64,000 nucleotides of DNA from Dyella_B sp035503745 (GTDB lineage: Bacteria; Pseudomonadota; Gammaproteobacteria; Xanthomonadales; Rhodanobacteraceae): contig NZ_DATJTC010000044.1 in NCBI RefSeq assembly GCF_035503745.1, positions 1 to 64,000 on the forward strand, read 5' to 3'. The number at the start of each line of letters is the position of its first letter. Position 1 is the first letter of the stretch. Below the pieces are notes generated by a model. The model was not told where the DNA came from, did not search any database, and saw only the letters and a program-made list of their open reading frames with translations. The position numbers were made by a program, and so were the translations under genes. Below are positions 17,146 through 25,887 of the stretch, piece after piece.

Positions 17146-18186
17146 GTGTCTTGCGTTGTTGCGCAGCCCGTTGTCGCCAAGCTCACCAAAGCCGCCATCT
17201 TCCTGGTGGCTACCTTGCAACCCGGGCCTCGGCACGATCAGACGGTAAGAGGGCTCTGCGCCGACCTGCCGTCGCTGCTGCGCGCGGTGGGTTTTCGCGA
17301 CCCCGACGGCCGGCTGTCCTGCGTCATGGCGTTTGGCTCCGCGGCCTGGGACCGGCTGTTTGGACAGCCCCGGCCGGCCGAGCTGCATCCCTTTCGCGAA
17401 ATTCGCGGCGTACACCATGCGGTCTCCACGCCCGGTGATCTGATGTTCCACATCCGCGCCGCGCGCATGGACCTGTGCTTTGAGCTGGCCAACGAGATCA
17501 TGTCGCGGCTCGGCGAGGCCATCGCCACGGCCGACGAGGTCCACGGCTTCAAGTATTTCGACGAGCGCGACTTGCTCGGCTTCGTCGATGGTACCGAGAA
17601 CCCGATCGATCAGGAGGCTATCGACGCGGCGATCATCGGGGACGAAGACCCCGCTTTTGCCGGCGGAAGCTACGTGATCACGCAGAAATACCTGCACGAC
17701 CTCAAGGCGTGGAACATGCTGCCGGTGGAGCAGCAGGAGCGCATCGTGGGGCGCAAGAAGCTTTCGGACATTGAACTGGACGACGCGGAAAAACCCGCCT
17801 ACGCGCACAACGCGCTGACCAACATCGAGGAGAACGGCGAACAACTGCAGATCGTGCGCGACAACATGCCGTTCGGCAACGTGAGCCGCGGCGAGTTTGG
17901 CACTTATTTCATCGGCTACGCGCGTTCGCCGCGGCGGATCGAGCAGATGCTGGACAACATGTTCATCGGCAATCCGCCGGGCAATTACGATCGCCTGCTG
18001 GACGTCAGCAAGGCGGCGACCGGCGCCTTGTTCTTCGTACCCTCCGCTACGTTCCTGGCTGATGTGACCGTGTCGGGCGCATCGGCCAAGGCCCAGGCAA
18101 CAGACAGCGCCACGCCAGCCGCGCAGCAGGCCGTGGATGGTTCGCTCGGCGTCGGCTCGCTCAAAGGAGAACCCTCCCATGAATAA
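17146..18186 (+). CDS. Dye-decolourising (DyP-type) haem peroxidase, encapsulin cargo
   Basis: 346 residues, GTG start with GAGGGAT upstream. Family motif GFVDGTENP (the GxxDG catalytic Asp) near residue 147, a His-containing YAHNALTNI segment and the QIVRDNMPFG motif with the distal Arg. It oxidises substrates with H2O2 using b-type haem. After a flexible Ala/Thr/Gln linker the last ~15 residues read DGSLGVGSLKG, the classical encapsulation targeting peptide, so it should load into the shell encoded by the next gene, whose start overlaps this stop by 8 nt. Oxidative stress defence is the usual inferred role. Confidence 0.95.
   Translation: MSCVVAQPVVAKLTKAAIFLVATLQPGPRHDQTVRGLCADLPSLLRAVGFRDPDGRLSCVMAFGSAAWDRLFGQPRPAELHPFREIRGVHHAVSTPGDLMFHIRAARMDLCFELANEIMSRLGEAIATADEVHGFKYFDERDLLGFVDGTENPIDQEAIDAAIIGDEDPAFAGGSYVITQKYLHDLKAWNMLPVEQQERIVGRKKLSDIELDDAEKPAYAHNALTNIEENGEQLQIVRDNMPFGNVSRGEFGTYFIGYARSPRRIEQMLDNMFIGNPPGNYDRLLDVSKAATGALFFVPSATFLADVTVSGASAKAQATDSATPAAQQAVDGSLGVGSLKGEPSHE
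18136..18168 (+). other. Codons of the encapsulin targeting peptide, overlapping the encapsulin ribosome binding site
   Basis: These 11 codons encode DGSLGVGSLKG. The final Lys-Gly-Glu codons (18163-18171) read AAAGGAGAA and lie 9 nt before the encapsulin ATG at 18179. The same bases therefore specify cargo docking residues and the shell gene's Shine-Dalgarno sequence. Confidence 0.85.
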
Positions 18187-18985
18187 TCTTCACCGCGAAC
18201 TGGCGCCGGTATCCGAAAGCGCATGGACGCAGATCGAGCAAGAGGCCGCCAGGACGCTCAAGCGCCATCTGGCCGCGCGGCGGGTGGTGGATGTGATCGG
18301 GCCCAAAGGCCCTGCGTTTTCGGCACTGGGCACCGGCCACCAACACCCCATCAAGCCGCCGGCCGATGGCGTGCAGGCCGCGCTGCGCGAGGTGAAGGCG
18401 GTGGTGGAGCTGCGTGTTCCGTTCGAGCTGTCGCGCGAGGCGATCGATTCGGTCGAGCGCGGCGCCAACGATCCGGACCTGCAACCGCTCAAGGACGCCG
18501 CGCGCAAGATCGCCTTCGCCGAGGACGGCGCGATCTTCGAAGGTTATGAAGCGGCAGGCCTGACCGGCCTTCGCCGCGGCAGCAGCAACACCTCGATCGC
18601 GCTGCCGGCCACGATGAGCGACTATCCCGCCGCCGTCGCGCAGGGGCTCGGTCGTCTGCGCGACGCGGGCGTCAACGGTCCGTACGCACTACTGCTGGGT
18701 GAGCAGCCATACACCAACGTAAGCGGAGCGACGAACGAAGGCTATCCGATGGCCCGTGACATCGAGCATCTGCTGGAGGGTGGCATCATCTGGGCGCCGG
18801 CGCTTGAAGGTGGCGTGCTGATGAGCACGCGTGGCGGTGATTTCGAACTGCATCTGGGCCAGGACTTTTCCGTCGGGTACTTAAGCCACAACGATCGCGT
18901 CGTGCAACTGTACTTGCAGGAAAGCTTCACCTTCCTGCAGCTGACTGCCGAAGCCGCGGTCATGTTGACCGCCAGCGGCACGTAA
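18179..18985 (+). CDS. Encapsulin shell protein, family 1
   Basis: 268 residues with the HK97-fold family 1 pattern: N-terminal NNLHRELAPVSESAWTQIEQ, RRVVDVIGPKG, the E-loop region FELSREAIDSVERGA, then GLTGLRRGSSN and a C-terminal YLQESFTFLQLT. It self-assembles into a cytoplasmic icosahedral compartment holding the upstream DyP peroxidase. The start at 18179 is fixed by AAAGGAGA upstream and by homology; the frame to 18137 overlaps the DyP tail. The pair forms a complete two-gene nanocompartment operon. Confidence 0.95.
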   Translation: MNNLHRELAPVSESAWTQIEQEAARTLKRHLAARRVVDVIGPKGPAFSALGTGHQHPIKPPADGVQAALREVKAVVELRVPFELSREAIDSVERGANDPDLQPLKDAARKIAFAEDGAIFEGYEAAGLTGLRRGSSNTSIALPATMSDYPAAVAQGLGRLRDAGVNGPYALLLGEQPYTNVSGATNEGYPMARDIEHLLEGGIIWAPALEGGVLMSTRGGDFELHLGQDFSVGYLSHNDRVVQLYLQESFTFLQLTAEAAVMLTASGT

Positions 18986-19029
18986 GGTCGCACCGGATCA
19001 CTGGCCTGCCATGGTGCGGGCTTCGTAAG

Positions 19030-19323
19030 TCATGCGACGTTGGAGCACCGCGCGCCGAAGTCGGGCAGGGCGAACGCTGCGGTAGAAACCAGCGTACTGA
19101 GCCTGCTCATCATGGCGAGAATCTGCGCGCCGGTCGCCCGGGGATGCACCAGCAGAAAGCGATTGCCGCAGGCACCAATGTGGCGGCATGCGGCTGCCGT
19201 GCATACGTTGCCGTCGCCTGAGGCCAGCGCGGGCGGGGCCTGATAGTGCGGATCCCATAGTTGCCTGCGCAACACGCCATGGTGGGGGCCACCGGCTATG
19301 AGACATTCGACGATCTGTTCCAT
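19030..19323 (-). CDS. Possible small protein of unknown function
   Basis: 97 residues from ATG 19323, with several Cys and His (HIGACGN, VCTAAACRH) and a helical C-terminal half (TGAQILAMMSRLSTLV). The upstream GGATAAGAAA is only a fair ribosome binding site. The frame is not antisense to any gene and composition looks protein-like, but no family is recognised and the region could be non-coding. Confidence 0.35.
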   Translation of the reverse strand: MEQIVECLIAGGPHHGVLRRQLWDPHYQAPPALASGDGNVCTAAACRHIGACGNRFLLVHPRATGAQILAMMSRLSTLVSTAAFALPDFGARCSNVA

Positions 19324-19839
19324 TTTCTTATCCGTTCCGACTGCGAGGACGTTTGAACCATGTCGGCCAGCAAGCACGCGCCGAGCCACCGTCCGCGCTG
19401 GAATGTGCGCCGCATCACGGATTTGAAGGAAGCCCGATCATGGCAGCCGCAAGCACTTTCATGCCGGTGCAAGAGGGCGGCAAGCGCAACGGCGAAACCG
19501 CCTGTTTTGCGCCAAATCTTCGTCAGCGTGTGAAAGCGCCGCCCTGCGCATGTTGGCTATTTGACGCGCCAGCCGAACGCGGCGGAGATCGGTCGACGCA
19601 AGCGTGATGCGCAATACAGTCAGATCGCGCCGCGCAGGGGCAGCTTCGCTTTGGCAGCGGCACGTTGTGCGATTTTCGATGGCCGGGGCGGCGCCGTAGA
19701 CAGTGGAAACTGGATACGGCGCCGCGCATGTGGCCTGTCAGGCCACGGCCTAAAGCCTGCCAAGAGCCTTCCATGCCATGCCCATCATGAAGCCATCGCG
19801 TGGCGTTTCAGCTTCATGATGGGTGTCGTTCAAGATGGC
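19324..19839. other. Intergenic region, 516 bp
   Basis: Contains short frames on both strands, none with a good ribosome binding site or family resemblance. Possibly a decayed gene; nothing specific can be supported. Confidence 0.4.
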
Positions 19840-20595
19840 TTACTGCGCGGTGTAGCCGCCATCGACGACAATCGACTGGCCGGTGAGATAGCGGGCCTTG
19901 TCGCTGGCGAGAAACACGATGGTCTGCGCAATTTCGTCGGCCGTCGCGGCGCGCTTGGCTGGCATGGAATTGAGGAAATTGGCCTTCGCCTGCTCGTCGC
20001 GGCCGGAGAAGCGGTTCAACATCTCCGTTTCCACCGGGCCCGGGGCAACCGCATTGACGCGCACTCCCACGGCGGCGCCTTCCAGCGCCACGCTCTTGGT
20101 CAGACCTTCGACCGCATGCTTGCTGGCCACGTAGATCGATGCACCGGGAATGCCGACCTGGCCGGCGATGGACGACAGGTTGACGATCGAGCCCGAACCC
20201 TGCGCCAGCATCACGCGCATTTCGTGCTTGAGCGACAGCAAGGTGCCAAGCACGTTGGTGGAGAAGGTGTTTTCGTAGGCTTCGGGGCTTTGTTCGGCCA
20301 CCGGCCCCAGATCGCCTTCGGTGCCGGCGTTGTTCACGGCGACATCGAGGCGGCCGAAGCGTTCGACCGTGCGATCGACGAGCTTGCGCACTTCTCCTTC
20401 GAAGCGCACATCGGCGCGGACAAATTCCACTAGCGCGCCCAGGCCGCGCAGTTCATCGGCGAGTGCATAGCCGGCTTCTTCGCGTCGGCCGCTTACCACC
20501 AGGCGGGCACCTTCTTTGGCGAACGCGATGGCGGTGGCGCGGCCGATGCCGGTCAGAGCGCCGGTGATCAAAACGACTTGCGTTTGGGTATTCAT
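19840..20595 (-). CDS. Short-chain dehydrogenase/reductase
   Basis: 251 residues, classical SDR length. Cofactor motif TGALTGIG, then SGRR after the second strand (an Arg pair favouring NADPH), NNAG, and the catalytic Ser (NLSSIAG) with YVASK. C-terminal YLTGQSIVVDGGY is the typical end. The substrate is not evident. Ribosome binding site GGAG. It is divergent from the AhpD-like gene across 276 bp, an arrangement common for redox-stress pairs. Confidence 0.93.
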   Translation of the reverse strand: MNTQTQVVLITGALTGIGRATAIAFAKEGARLVVSGRREEAGYALADELRGLGALVEFVRADVRFEGEVRKLVDRTVERFGRLDVAVNNAGTEGDLGPVAEQSPEAYENTFSTNVLGTLLSLKHEMRVMLAQGSGSIVNLSSIAGQVGIPGASIYVASKHAVEGLTKSVALEGAAVGVRVNAVAPGPVETEMLNRFSGRDEQAKANFLNSMPAKRAATADEIAQTIVFLASDKARYLTGQSIVVDGGYTAQ

Positions 20596-20795
20596 GGTGG
20601 GACTCCGTCATGGTGGGAAAGGTTTGACGGAACGCACTTTGGACGAGTCTGTGCGCGTTAAGTAGAAAGCTGCGGGGAATACGCATTATTCGCCGACGGA
20701 ATAGGGCATCGGCGAGGGAGGGCATAGGCGCTTGCCATGGCGTGCCTGAACACCTGCCGCGCCGAGTGATGCATGGTGAAACTTTAAAGCATGTA

Positions 20796-20809
20796 TAAAA
20801 GTACTTTTA
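20796..20809. promoter_or_regulatory. 14-bp perfect palindrome, possible operator
   Basis: TAAAAGTACTTTTA lies in the AT-rich part of the divergent SDR/AhpD-like intergenic region, ~63 bp before the AhpD-like start. Symmetry suggests a dimeric repressor site; the regulator is unknown, with the nearby AraC and LysR genes as candidates. Confidence 0.45.
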
Positions 20810-20871
20810 GCATTAAAAGATTCAATTGAGCGACCTATAGTGACTCCACCTCAACGCAACAGGAGTCACCC

Positions 20872-21408
20872 ATGTCTCGCATTTCTACTCCAGCCGTCGA
20901 ATCGGCCACTGGTGCCACTGCGGAAATTTTCCAGCAGATTCGCAAAGCCGCAGGCGGCGTACCCAATACCTTTGCCGCGATCGGCTCGCTCCATCCCGCC
21001 GCGCTGAAAGCGGTGCTGGAGGCCGATGGCGTGCTCGCCGCCGGCTCGCTGAGCAAGCAGGACCAGGAAACGATCAAGTTGATCGTCAGCGTGGTCGCCG
21101 GTTGCGACTATTGCGTGGCCGCGCACTCGCTGCTTGGCAAGATGACGGGCATCAAGCCCGACGTGCTGGCCAAGATCCGTGCCGGCGAGTCGACCGGCGA
21201 TGCCAGGCGCGACGCACTGGCCCGCTTCGTGCGCACCTTGACGACCACCTCCGGCACGATTTCCGAACAGGATTTCAACGCGATCAAGGCGGCCGGCTAC
21301 ACCGATGCGCAATTGGTAGACATCAGCCTGGCTATCACATTGACCGTCTTCACCAACGTGTTCAATCGCATCAACGATACCGCCATCGATTTTCCGGCGG
21401 TAAAGTAA
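20872..21408 (+). CDS. AhpD-like / carboxymuconolactone decarboxylase family protein
   Basis: 178 residues, all-helical, with the redox motif CDYCVAAHS (CxxC followed by His) near residue 78, as in AhpD-like alkylhydroperoxidases. N-terminal helix STPAVESATGATAEIFQQIR and GGVPNTFAAIGSLHP are typical of this family. It probably acts in thiol-dependent peroxide reduction in the cytoplasm. AGGAG lies upstream. It precedes a convergent AraC regulator gene and is near a peroxiredoxin gene at 22669. Confidence 0.9.
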   Translation: MSRISTPAVESATGATAEIFQQIRKAAGGVPNTFAAIGSLHPAALKAVLEADGVLAAGSLSKQDQETIKLIVSVVAGCDYCVAAHSLLGKMTGIKPDVLAKIRAGESTGDARRDALARFVRTLTTTSGTISEQDFNAIKAAGYTDAQLVDISLAITLTVFTNVFNRINDTAIDFPAVK

Positions 21409-21468
21409 GTGCGTCATCAAGGGAGCGCCAGGACGATGGCGCTCCCTCCCGTTCGTTCGGTTACCAAT

Positions 21469-22431
21469 CTATACCTCGTCATCCTGCCGCTGCGAGGCAC
21501 GGCGCCACTGCGCCGGCGTGATACCCATGTGCAACTTGAATGCACGCTGGAACGCCGCCTCGGACTGATATCCCACGCTTTCGGCTACCGCGCCGGTGGA
21601 TGCGGACGACGTGCGCAGCGCGTTGGCGGCCAGCGTCATGCGGATATCGGTAAGCAGGTCGCTGGCCGAACAACCGAGCTTTTCCTGGAACAAGCGCACG
21701 AAGGTGGCGCGCGACATGCTGCATTTGCGTGCCAGCAGCGGTAGCGTCCAAGGCTGGCCCGGATCGTGGAACAGCGCTTCGAGCGCGGGAGCCAGCCTCG
21801 GATACCCCGCCAAGGCCAGCAGGCCCGCCGGCGCCTCGCGCGATTGGCTGGCAAAGCGCAAGGTCAGTGCGAACAACGCCGTGGACAGCGCATTGAGCAT
21901 GGCGCGTCCGCCCAGGGAATCGACGCCGCTTTCCGTGCGCATCAGCGCCATCAGCGTCGCCAATTGCGTGCCCGTCTCGCGGGCTTCTTTCGCCGCCTCG
22001 GCGGTTCCGCGTGCCACCAGGTGTGTGGGCAGGTAGCGGCGCAACAGGCGCGCATGCGGGGCAGACAGCACGAAGCGGCCGCACAGCATGTCCAGGCGCG
22101 CGCCGTGGCCGCTGTTTTCGCTGAAGACCACGTTTGCGGCCGCGCGTTGCACCGGCCGCCTGGCGCGCTTGCCGCTACCGTCATGCAGTGTGTGCGCCTG
22201 GCCGTTGGCAAGCAGCAGGATGTCGCCGGCGCCTATCTGCACTGGCGGTCCCCCGTCTGGATCTTCCAGCAAAGCGGCGCCTTGGAGTACTACGTGATAA
22301 GCCATTTCGCCAGCGGCCGATGCGTCCTGGTCGATACGCCATGGCGCACCGTACTGGCAGCGCAGATCGAGCTGCCCGCGCACCGGCGTGATGTCCAGCA
22401 AACGGCTCAACCAATCCTGGGGCACCGACAT
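21469..22431 (-). CDS. AraC-family transcriptional regulator with cupin N-terminal domain
   Basis: 320 residues. Residues ~5-190 form the AraC-type cupin (IGAGDILLLANGQAHTL), residues ~215-315 the double helix-turn-helix (LPLLARKCSMSRATFVRLFQ, VAESVGYQSEAAFQRAFK, G.TPAQWRR). This cupin_6 class often sits beside oxidoreductase or AhpD-like genes and regulates them. Excellent ribosome binding site AGAGGAGG. Divergent from the peroxiredoxin gene, so it may control that gene and the AhpD-like gene. Confidence 0.93.
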   Translation of the reverse strand: MSVPQDWLSRLLDITPVRGQLDLRCQYGAPWRIDQDASAAGEMAYHVVLQGAALLEDPDGGPPVQIGAGDILLLANGQAHTLHDGSGKRARRPVQRAAANVVFSENSGHGARLDMLCGRFVLSAPHARLLRRYLPTHLVARGTAEAAKEARETGTQLATLMALMRTESGVDSLGGRAMLNALSTALFALTLRFASQSREAPAGLLALAGYPRLAPALEALFHDPGQPWTLPLLARKCSMSRATFVRLFQEKLGCSASDLLTDIRMTLAANALRTSSASTGAVAESVGYQSEAAFQRAFKLHMGITPAQWRRASQRQDDEV

Positions 22432-22668
22432 GGCGAACCTCCTCTGACACGAACAAGCATATATGTGAATTAATATGACATTAACATGCTCAAATCGCTT
22501 CGCAAAATGCGTCTGCTTTCCAGCCGCTTCGCACGGGTGGCCGAGGCAAACATCGCGGAACGCTACACCGATTCCTTGCGGGAATGAGAGCTATGCGCAT
22601 GCGGCGGGTTCTCCACGCCACGCTGCGTACCGACCATGGTGACACCTCAACGCAAGGAATTTACCGCC

Positions 22669-23337
22669 ATGTCTCTGCAAGCCACATTAGACGCCTTCAA
22701 GGCCGACTTCCGCGCCGGCAAGCCGCCGTACAACGCACCGACCGACATTCACCCCATCATGGAACGCGCGACCGCCGACCTGATTGCCTCGGGCCAGGCC
22801 GGCCGTGCCGCCAAGGCCGGCGATGTCGCACCTTCGTTCGTTCTGCGCGACGCGCACGGACACGCGGTTTCGTCGCAGGAGCTGCTGTCCAGCGGCCCGT
22901 TGGTGGTGAGTTTTTATCGCGGCGTGTGGTGCCCGTACTGCAATTTCGAGCTGCAGGCACTGCAAAACACGCTGCCGCTGATTCGCGAAGCGGGTGCCAA
23001 CCTGGTGGCGATCTCGCCGCAGCTGGCGGTCAACAGCCAGAAATCCGAGCGCGTCAATCAGCTGGATTTCCCCATTCTCAGCGACCCGAACAATCAGACC
23101 GCCGCCGACTTCGGCCTGCGTTACGCGCTGCCCGATTATCTGGTGGAACTGTATCAACGGTTGAAGAACAACCTGCCGGCTTTCAACGGCGACGATAGCT
23201 GGACGCTGCCCATTCCAGCACGCTATGTCATCGCGCCAGACCGCACCATCGTGTACGCGGAAGTGAATCCCGACTACACGCATCGCCCCGAGCCGGAAGA
23301 CCTGCTGCCGCTGCTCAAGCAGTACGCCATGGCCTGA
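22669..23337 (+). CDS. Peroxiredoxin-like AhpC/TSA family protein
   Basis: 222 residues from ATG 22669 (AAGGAA upstream). Thioredoxin-fold AhpC/TSA domain: GDVAPSFVLRDAHG, then SFYRGVWCPYCNFELQALQ with a CxxC active site rather than the usual single peroxidatic Cys of the TxxC motif. A long N-terminal helical extension is typical of this subgroup. It would reduce peroxides or disulfides in the cytoplasm. Upstream sequence 22460-22500 is AT-rich and probably carries the divergent promoters. Confidence 0.9.
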   Translation: MSLQATLDAFKADFRAGKPPYNAPTDIHPIMERATADLIASGQAGRAAKAGDVAPSFVLRDAHGHAVSSQELLSSGPLVVSFYRGVWCPYCNFELQALQNTLPLIREAGANLVAISPQLAVNSQKSERVNQLDFPILSDPNNQTAADFGLRYALPDYLVELYQRLKNNLPAFNGDDSWTLPIPARYVIAPDRTIVYAEVNPDYTHRPEPEDLLPLLKQYAMA

Positions 23338-23356
23338 CCTGCGCAGGTTGCCGCGC

Positions 23357-24256
23357 TTACGCCGTGGAGGCGATCTCCTTCAGGGTCGCCTCCACGAAGT
23401 CGGCAAACGCGCGCGCCTTGGCGCTCACCATGCGCCCGGTGGGAAACAGCGCCCACAGGTCGATGGGCGGCAACGTCCAGTCGCCGAGCACGATAGCAAC
23501 ATCGCCGTTGCGGATTTCCGCGGCGAACATCCACTCCGAGGCGATCGCGATACCCATGTCCGCCAGCACGGCCGCGCGCAAGCCTTCGGCGGCCGATACC
23601 TGGACACGGCCGGCGACCACCACGGACGCGGCCGTGTCGCCGCGCTGGAAATTCCACGCGGTATGGCCGCCGCTGGGGTTGTATCCCACGATCTGGTGCT
23701 GCGCCAGTTCCGCTGGCGTGACCGGAGTGCCGTGCGCCTGAAGATAGGCGGGTGTCGCCAGGGCGTAGCGTCGCGACTGGGCGAGATGCCGTGCGGTCAT
23801 GTTCGAGTCGGGCAGGGAGCCCATGCGCAGGGCCACGTCGATGCCTTGCTCGACCAGATCGATGTTGCGGTCGTCGAGCCTGACGTCGATCTGCAAATCC
23901 GGATGCGCGCTAAGAAACGTATTCAAACTTGGAATGATGTGCAGTCTGGCGAAGGTGACCGCCGCGCTTACGCGCAGCTTGCCCGACAGCCCCTTGCCGG
24001 TGCCGCGCGCCAGCAGTTCGGCTTCGTTGGCTTCCTCGATCGAGCGCTTGGCGCGCTCGTAATACTGCTGGCCTGCATCGGTGGGCGTAAGGCCGCGGGT
24101 GGAACGCAGGATCAGCCGCACGCCAAGCCGGTCTTCCAACTGCGCGATGGACTTGGACACTGCCGGCTGGCCGACATTCAAACGCCTCGCCGCAGCGGAA
24201 AACGAGCCCGTTTCCACCACGCAGATAAACGTTTGCATGACAGTGAATCGGTCCAT
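23357..24256 (-). CDS. LysR-family transcriptional regulator
   Basis: 299 residues. N-terminal winged helix MQTFICVVETGSFSAAARRL, QPAVSKSIAQLEDRLGVRL, LTPTDAGQQYYERA; C-terminal periplasmic-binding-like effector domain (LRVSAAVTFARLHIIPSL, VDVALRMG, YL..HG.P). It is convergent with the peroxiredoxin gene. Members of this CrgA/AaeR-like group often control oxidoreductases, but the target cannot be read from the sequence. Confidence 0.93.
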   Translation of the reverse strand: MDRFTVMQTFICVVETGSFSAAARRLNVGQPAVSKSIAQLEDRLGVRLILRSTRGLTPTDAGQQYYERAKRSIEEANEAELLARGTGKGLSGKLRVSAAVTFARLHIIPSLNTFLSAHPDLQIDVRLDDRNIDLVEQGIDVALRMGSLPDSNMTARHLAQSRRYALATPAYLQAHGTPVTPAELAQHQIVGYNPSGGHTAWNFQRGDTAASVVVAGRVQVSAAEGLRAAVLADMGIAIASEWMFAAEIRNGDVAIVLGDWTLPPIDLWALFPTGRMVSAKARAFADFVEATLKEIASTA

Positions 24257-24686
24257 GGCTCTTGGTTCCGAAAACCTAAGGATAGCTGCGCGCGGCCATT
24301 GGTATGGGCAGCGTCACCGCGCATTTCGATGTCGGCCCGGAATGGCCCGATCAGGACCGATGCAAGCGCAGATCGGAGATAGGGGCGGGAGGATGCTACG
24401 CGCGGGGACGGTCCAGGTGACTGGCCAGGGCGCTGGAGCACCGGCGTAAAGACCGATCGGCGACGTCTTCCCTTGACCTTCGTGCAGTGACGCAACAGCA
24501 ATTAAAATTAAAATAATCAAATAATTAAATAAGTAACCTTATATTTTAATTTAAGTTAAAAATACCCCGGACTGCACAACGACCCGTGCCGCAGCCGGAG
24601 CGACGCGCGGTCCCGGGCTGGCAACATGGGCAAGGCTCCGAATAGGCCGACTTCAGGCCGTCGTAAAACCGCCGATATCCAGTGGT
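24257..24686. other. Intergenic region with AT-rich island, 430 bp
   Basis: Divergent between the LysR and GAF-GGDEF genes. Positions 24501-24574 are almost pure A/T, unlike the GC-rich surroundings, and include an inverted repeat AAATTAAAATA (24505-24515)/TATTTTAATTT (24542-24552). This could be a promoter up-element, an H-NS/MvaT-type or IHF binding zone, or a bent-DNA region. No gene seen. Confidence 0.55.
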
Positions 24687-25772
24687 ATGAACCATGTCAC
24701 CCGCACGGCCGTTCCCGCTCATTTCCTTGGTGCACTGGCCGCCGCGGTGGCGCATGCGCACGCGTTGGAGGCGCTGGCGCGGCCGCTGCTGGAACTGCTG
24801 CAAACGGCTACGGGCATGGAGTCGACCTACCTGACGCGTCTGGATGAGGCGAGCGGGATCCTGCAGGTGTTGTATGCGCGCAATACCCAGCACCTGACCG
24901 TGCCGGAAGGCTTGTCGGCACCGTGGGCGGACACTTTGAGCAAGCGCGCGCTGGACGAAGGGCGCTCGTATACGGACGATGTCGCGGGGCGCTGGGGTGA
25001 TTGCACCGTGGCGCGGACGCTTGGGCTGGCCACCTATCTGGCCGCGCCGATCCGCACCAAGGGCGGCGGCCTGTTCGGCACCTTGTGCGCGGCCAGCGAC
25101 GAACGCAAGCCGCTCACCGATACCGCCACGCACGTGCTGACGCTGTTTGCGCAATTGATCGGCCAGCAGGTTGAGCGGGAACGGCTGGCGATGGCCGTGC
25201 AGCAGGCCAACAGCACTCTGGCCAGGACGGCATTGATCGACAGCATGACCGAACTGCCCAACCGGCGCGCCCTGCTCGATGACATGCAGCGGCGCCTCGC
25301 TGCCCAGCAGGACGATCAGGCGCTGATCGTGGCGTTTATCGACCTGGACGACTTCAAGCCGATCAACGGCCGCTTCGGGCACGACATCGGCGACCAGTTC
25401 CTGCAGGCCGTGGCCAAGCGGCTGCGGCGCATGCTGCGTGACAGCGACCTGGCCGCGCGCGTGGGCGGCGATGAATTCGTGGTGCTGGCGGTCGAGGCGC
25501 GGACCAAGGCCGAAGAGGCCGGCGCGGCGCTGTCCCGGCGTTTGGAACATGCCACGCGCGGACGTTTTCGCTTCGACTCGGTATTCATCGACTATGACGG
25601 TGCCAGCGTCGGCGTCGCCGTGGCCGAACCGGGATGCCGCAACGCCGAGGACCTGTTGAACCGCGCCGACGCCGCCATGAGCACCATCAAGCGCCTGCGC
25701 AAGCACAATCTGGTCGCGCAGATGGCAGCGGCCAAGGTCATCGCGCGCTACGAGTGGCCGGTGATCGATTGA
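24687..25772 (+). CDS. GAF-GGDEF diguanylate cyclase
   Basis: 361 residues. An N-terminal GAF domain (residues ~20-165, ending AAPIRTKGGGLFGTLCA) is followed by a helical linker and GGDEF domain: DSMTELPNRRALLDDM, DLDDFKPINGRFGHDIGD and active site RVGGDEF. The RDSD inhibitory site is at the correct five-residue distance. Soluble, so it senses a cytoplasmic ligand through GAF. The ribosome binding site before ATG 24687 is weak. It reads towards the flavoprotein gene, which begins 115 bp downstream. Confidence 0.92.
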   Translation: MNHVTRTAVPAHFLGALAAAVAHAHALEALARPLLELLQTATGMESTYLTRLDEASGILQVLYARNTQHLTVPEGLSAPWADTLSKRALDEGRSYTDDVAGRWGDCTVARTLGLATYLAAPIRTKGGGLFGTLCAASDERKPLTDTATHVLTLFAQLIGQQVERERLAMAVQQANSTLARTALIDSMTELPNRRALLDDMQRRLAAQQDDQALIVAFIDLDDFKPINGRFGHDIGDQFLQAVAKRLRRMLRDSDLAARVGGDEFVVLAVEARTKAEEAGAALSRRLEHATRGRFRFDSVFIDYDGASVGVAVAEPGCRNAEDLLNRADAAMSTIKRLRKHNLVAQMAAAKVIARYEWPVID

Positions 25773-25887
25773 ACAATTGCTTGCGCCTGCCGGCGCATTG
25801 CATCCGGCCATGGCCGGGCCGGACTTTGCAAGAAATGTACGTAGCGTCCCTTATAGTCGCCCTTCACCGGTTGCTGGGGCGGACAGG

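Noticed and set aside
16810..18180. 456-codon minus-strand frame antisense to the DyP peroxidase gene
   Set aside because: Lies opposite a well-supported gene, has no family pattern and is Arg/His-rich as GC-rich shadow frames are.
19561..20433. 290-codon plus-strand frame across the SDR gene
   Set aside because: Antisense to a clear SDR with intact motifs.
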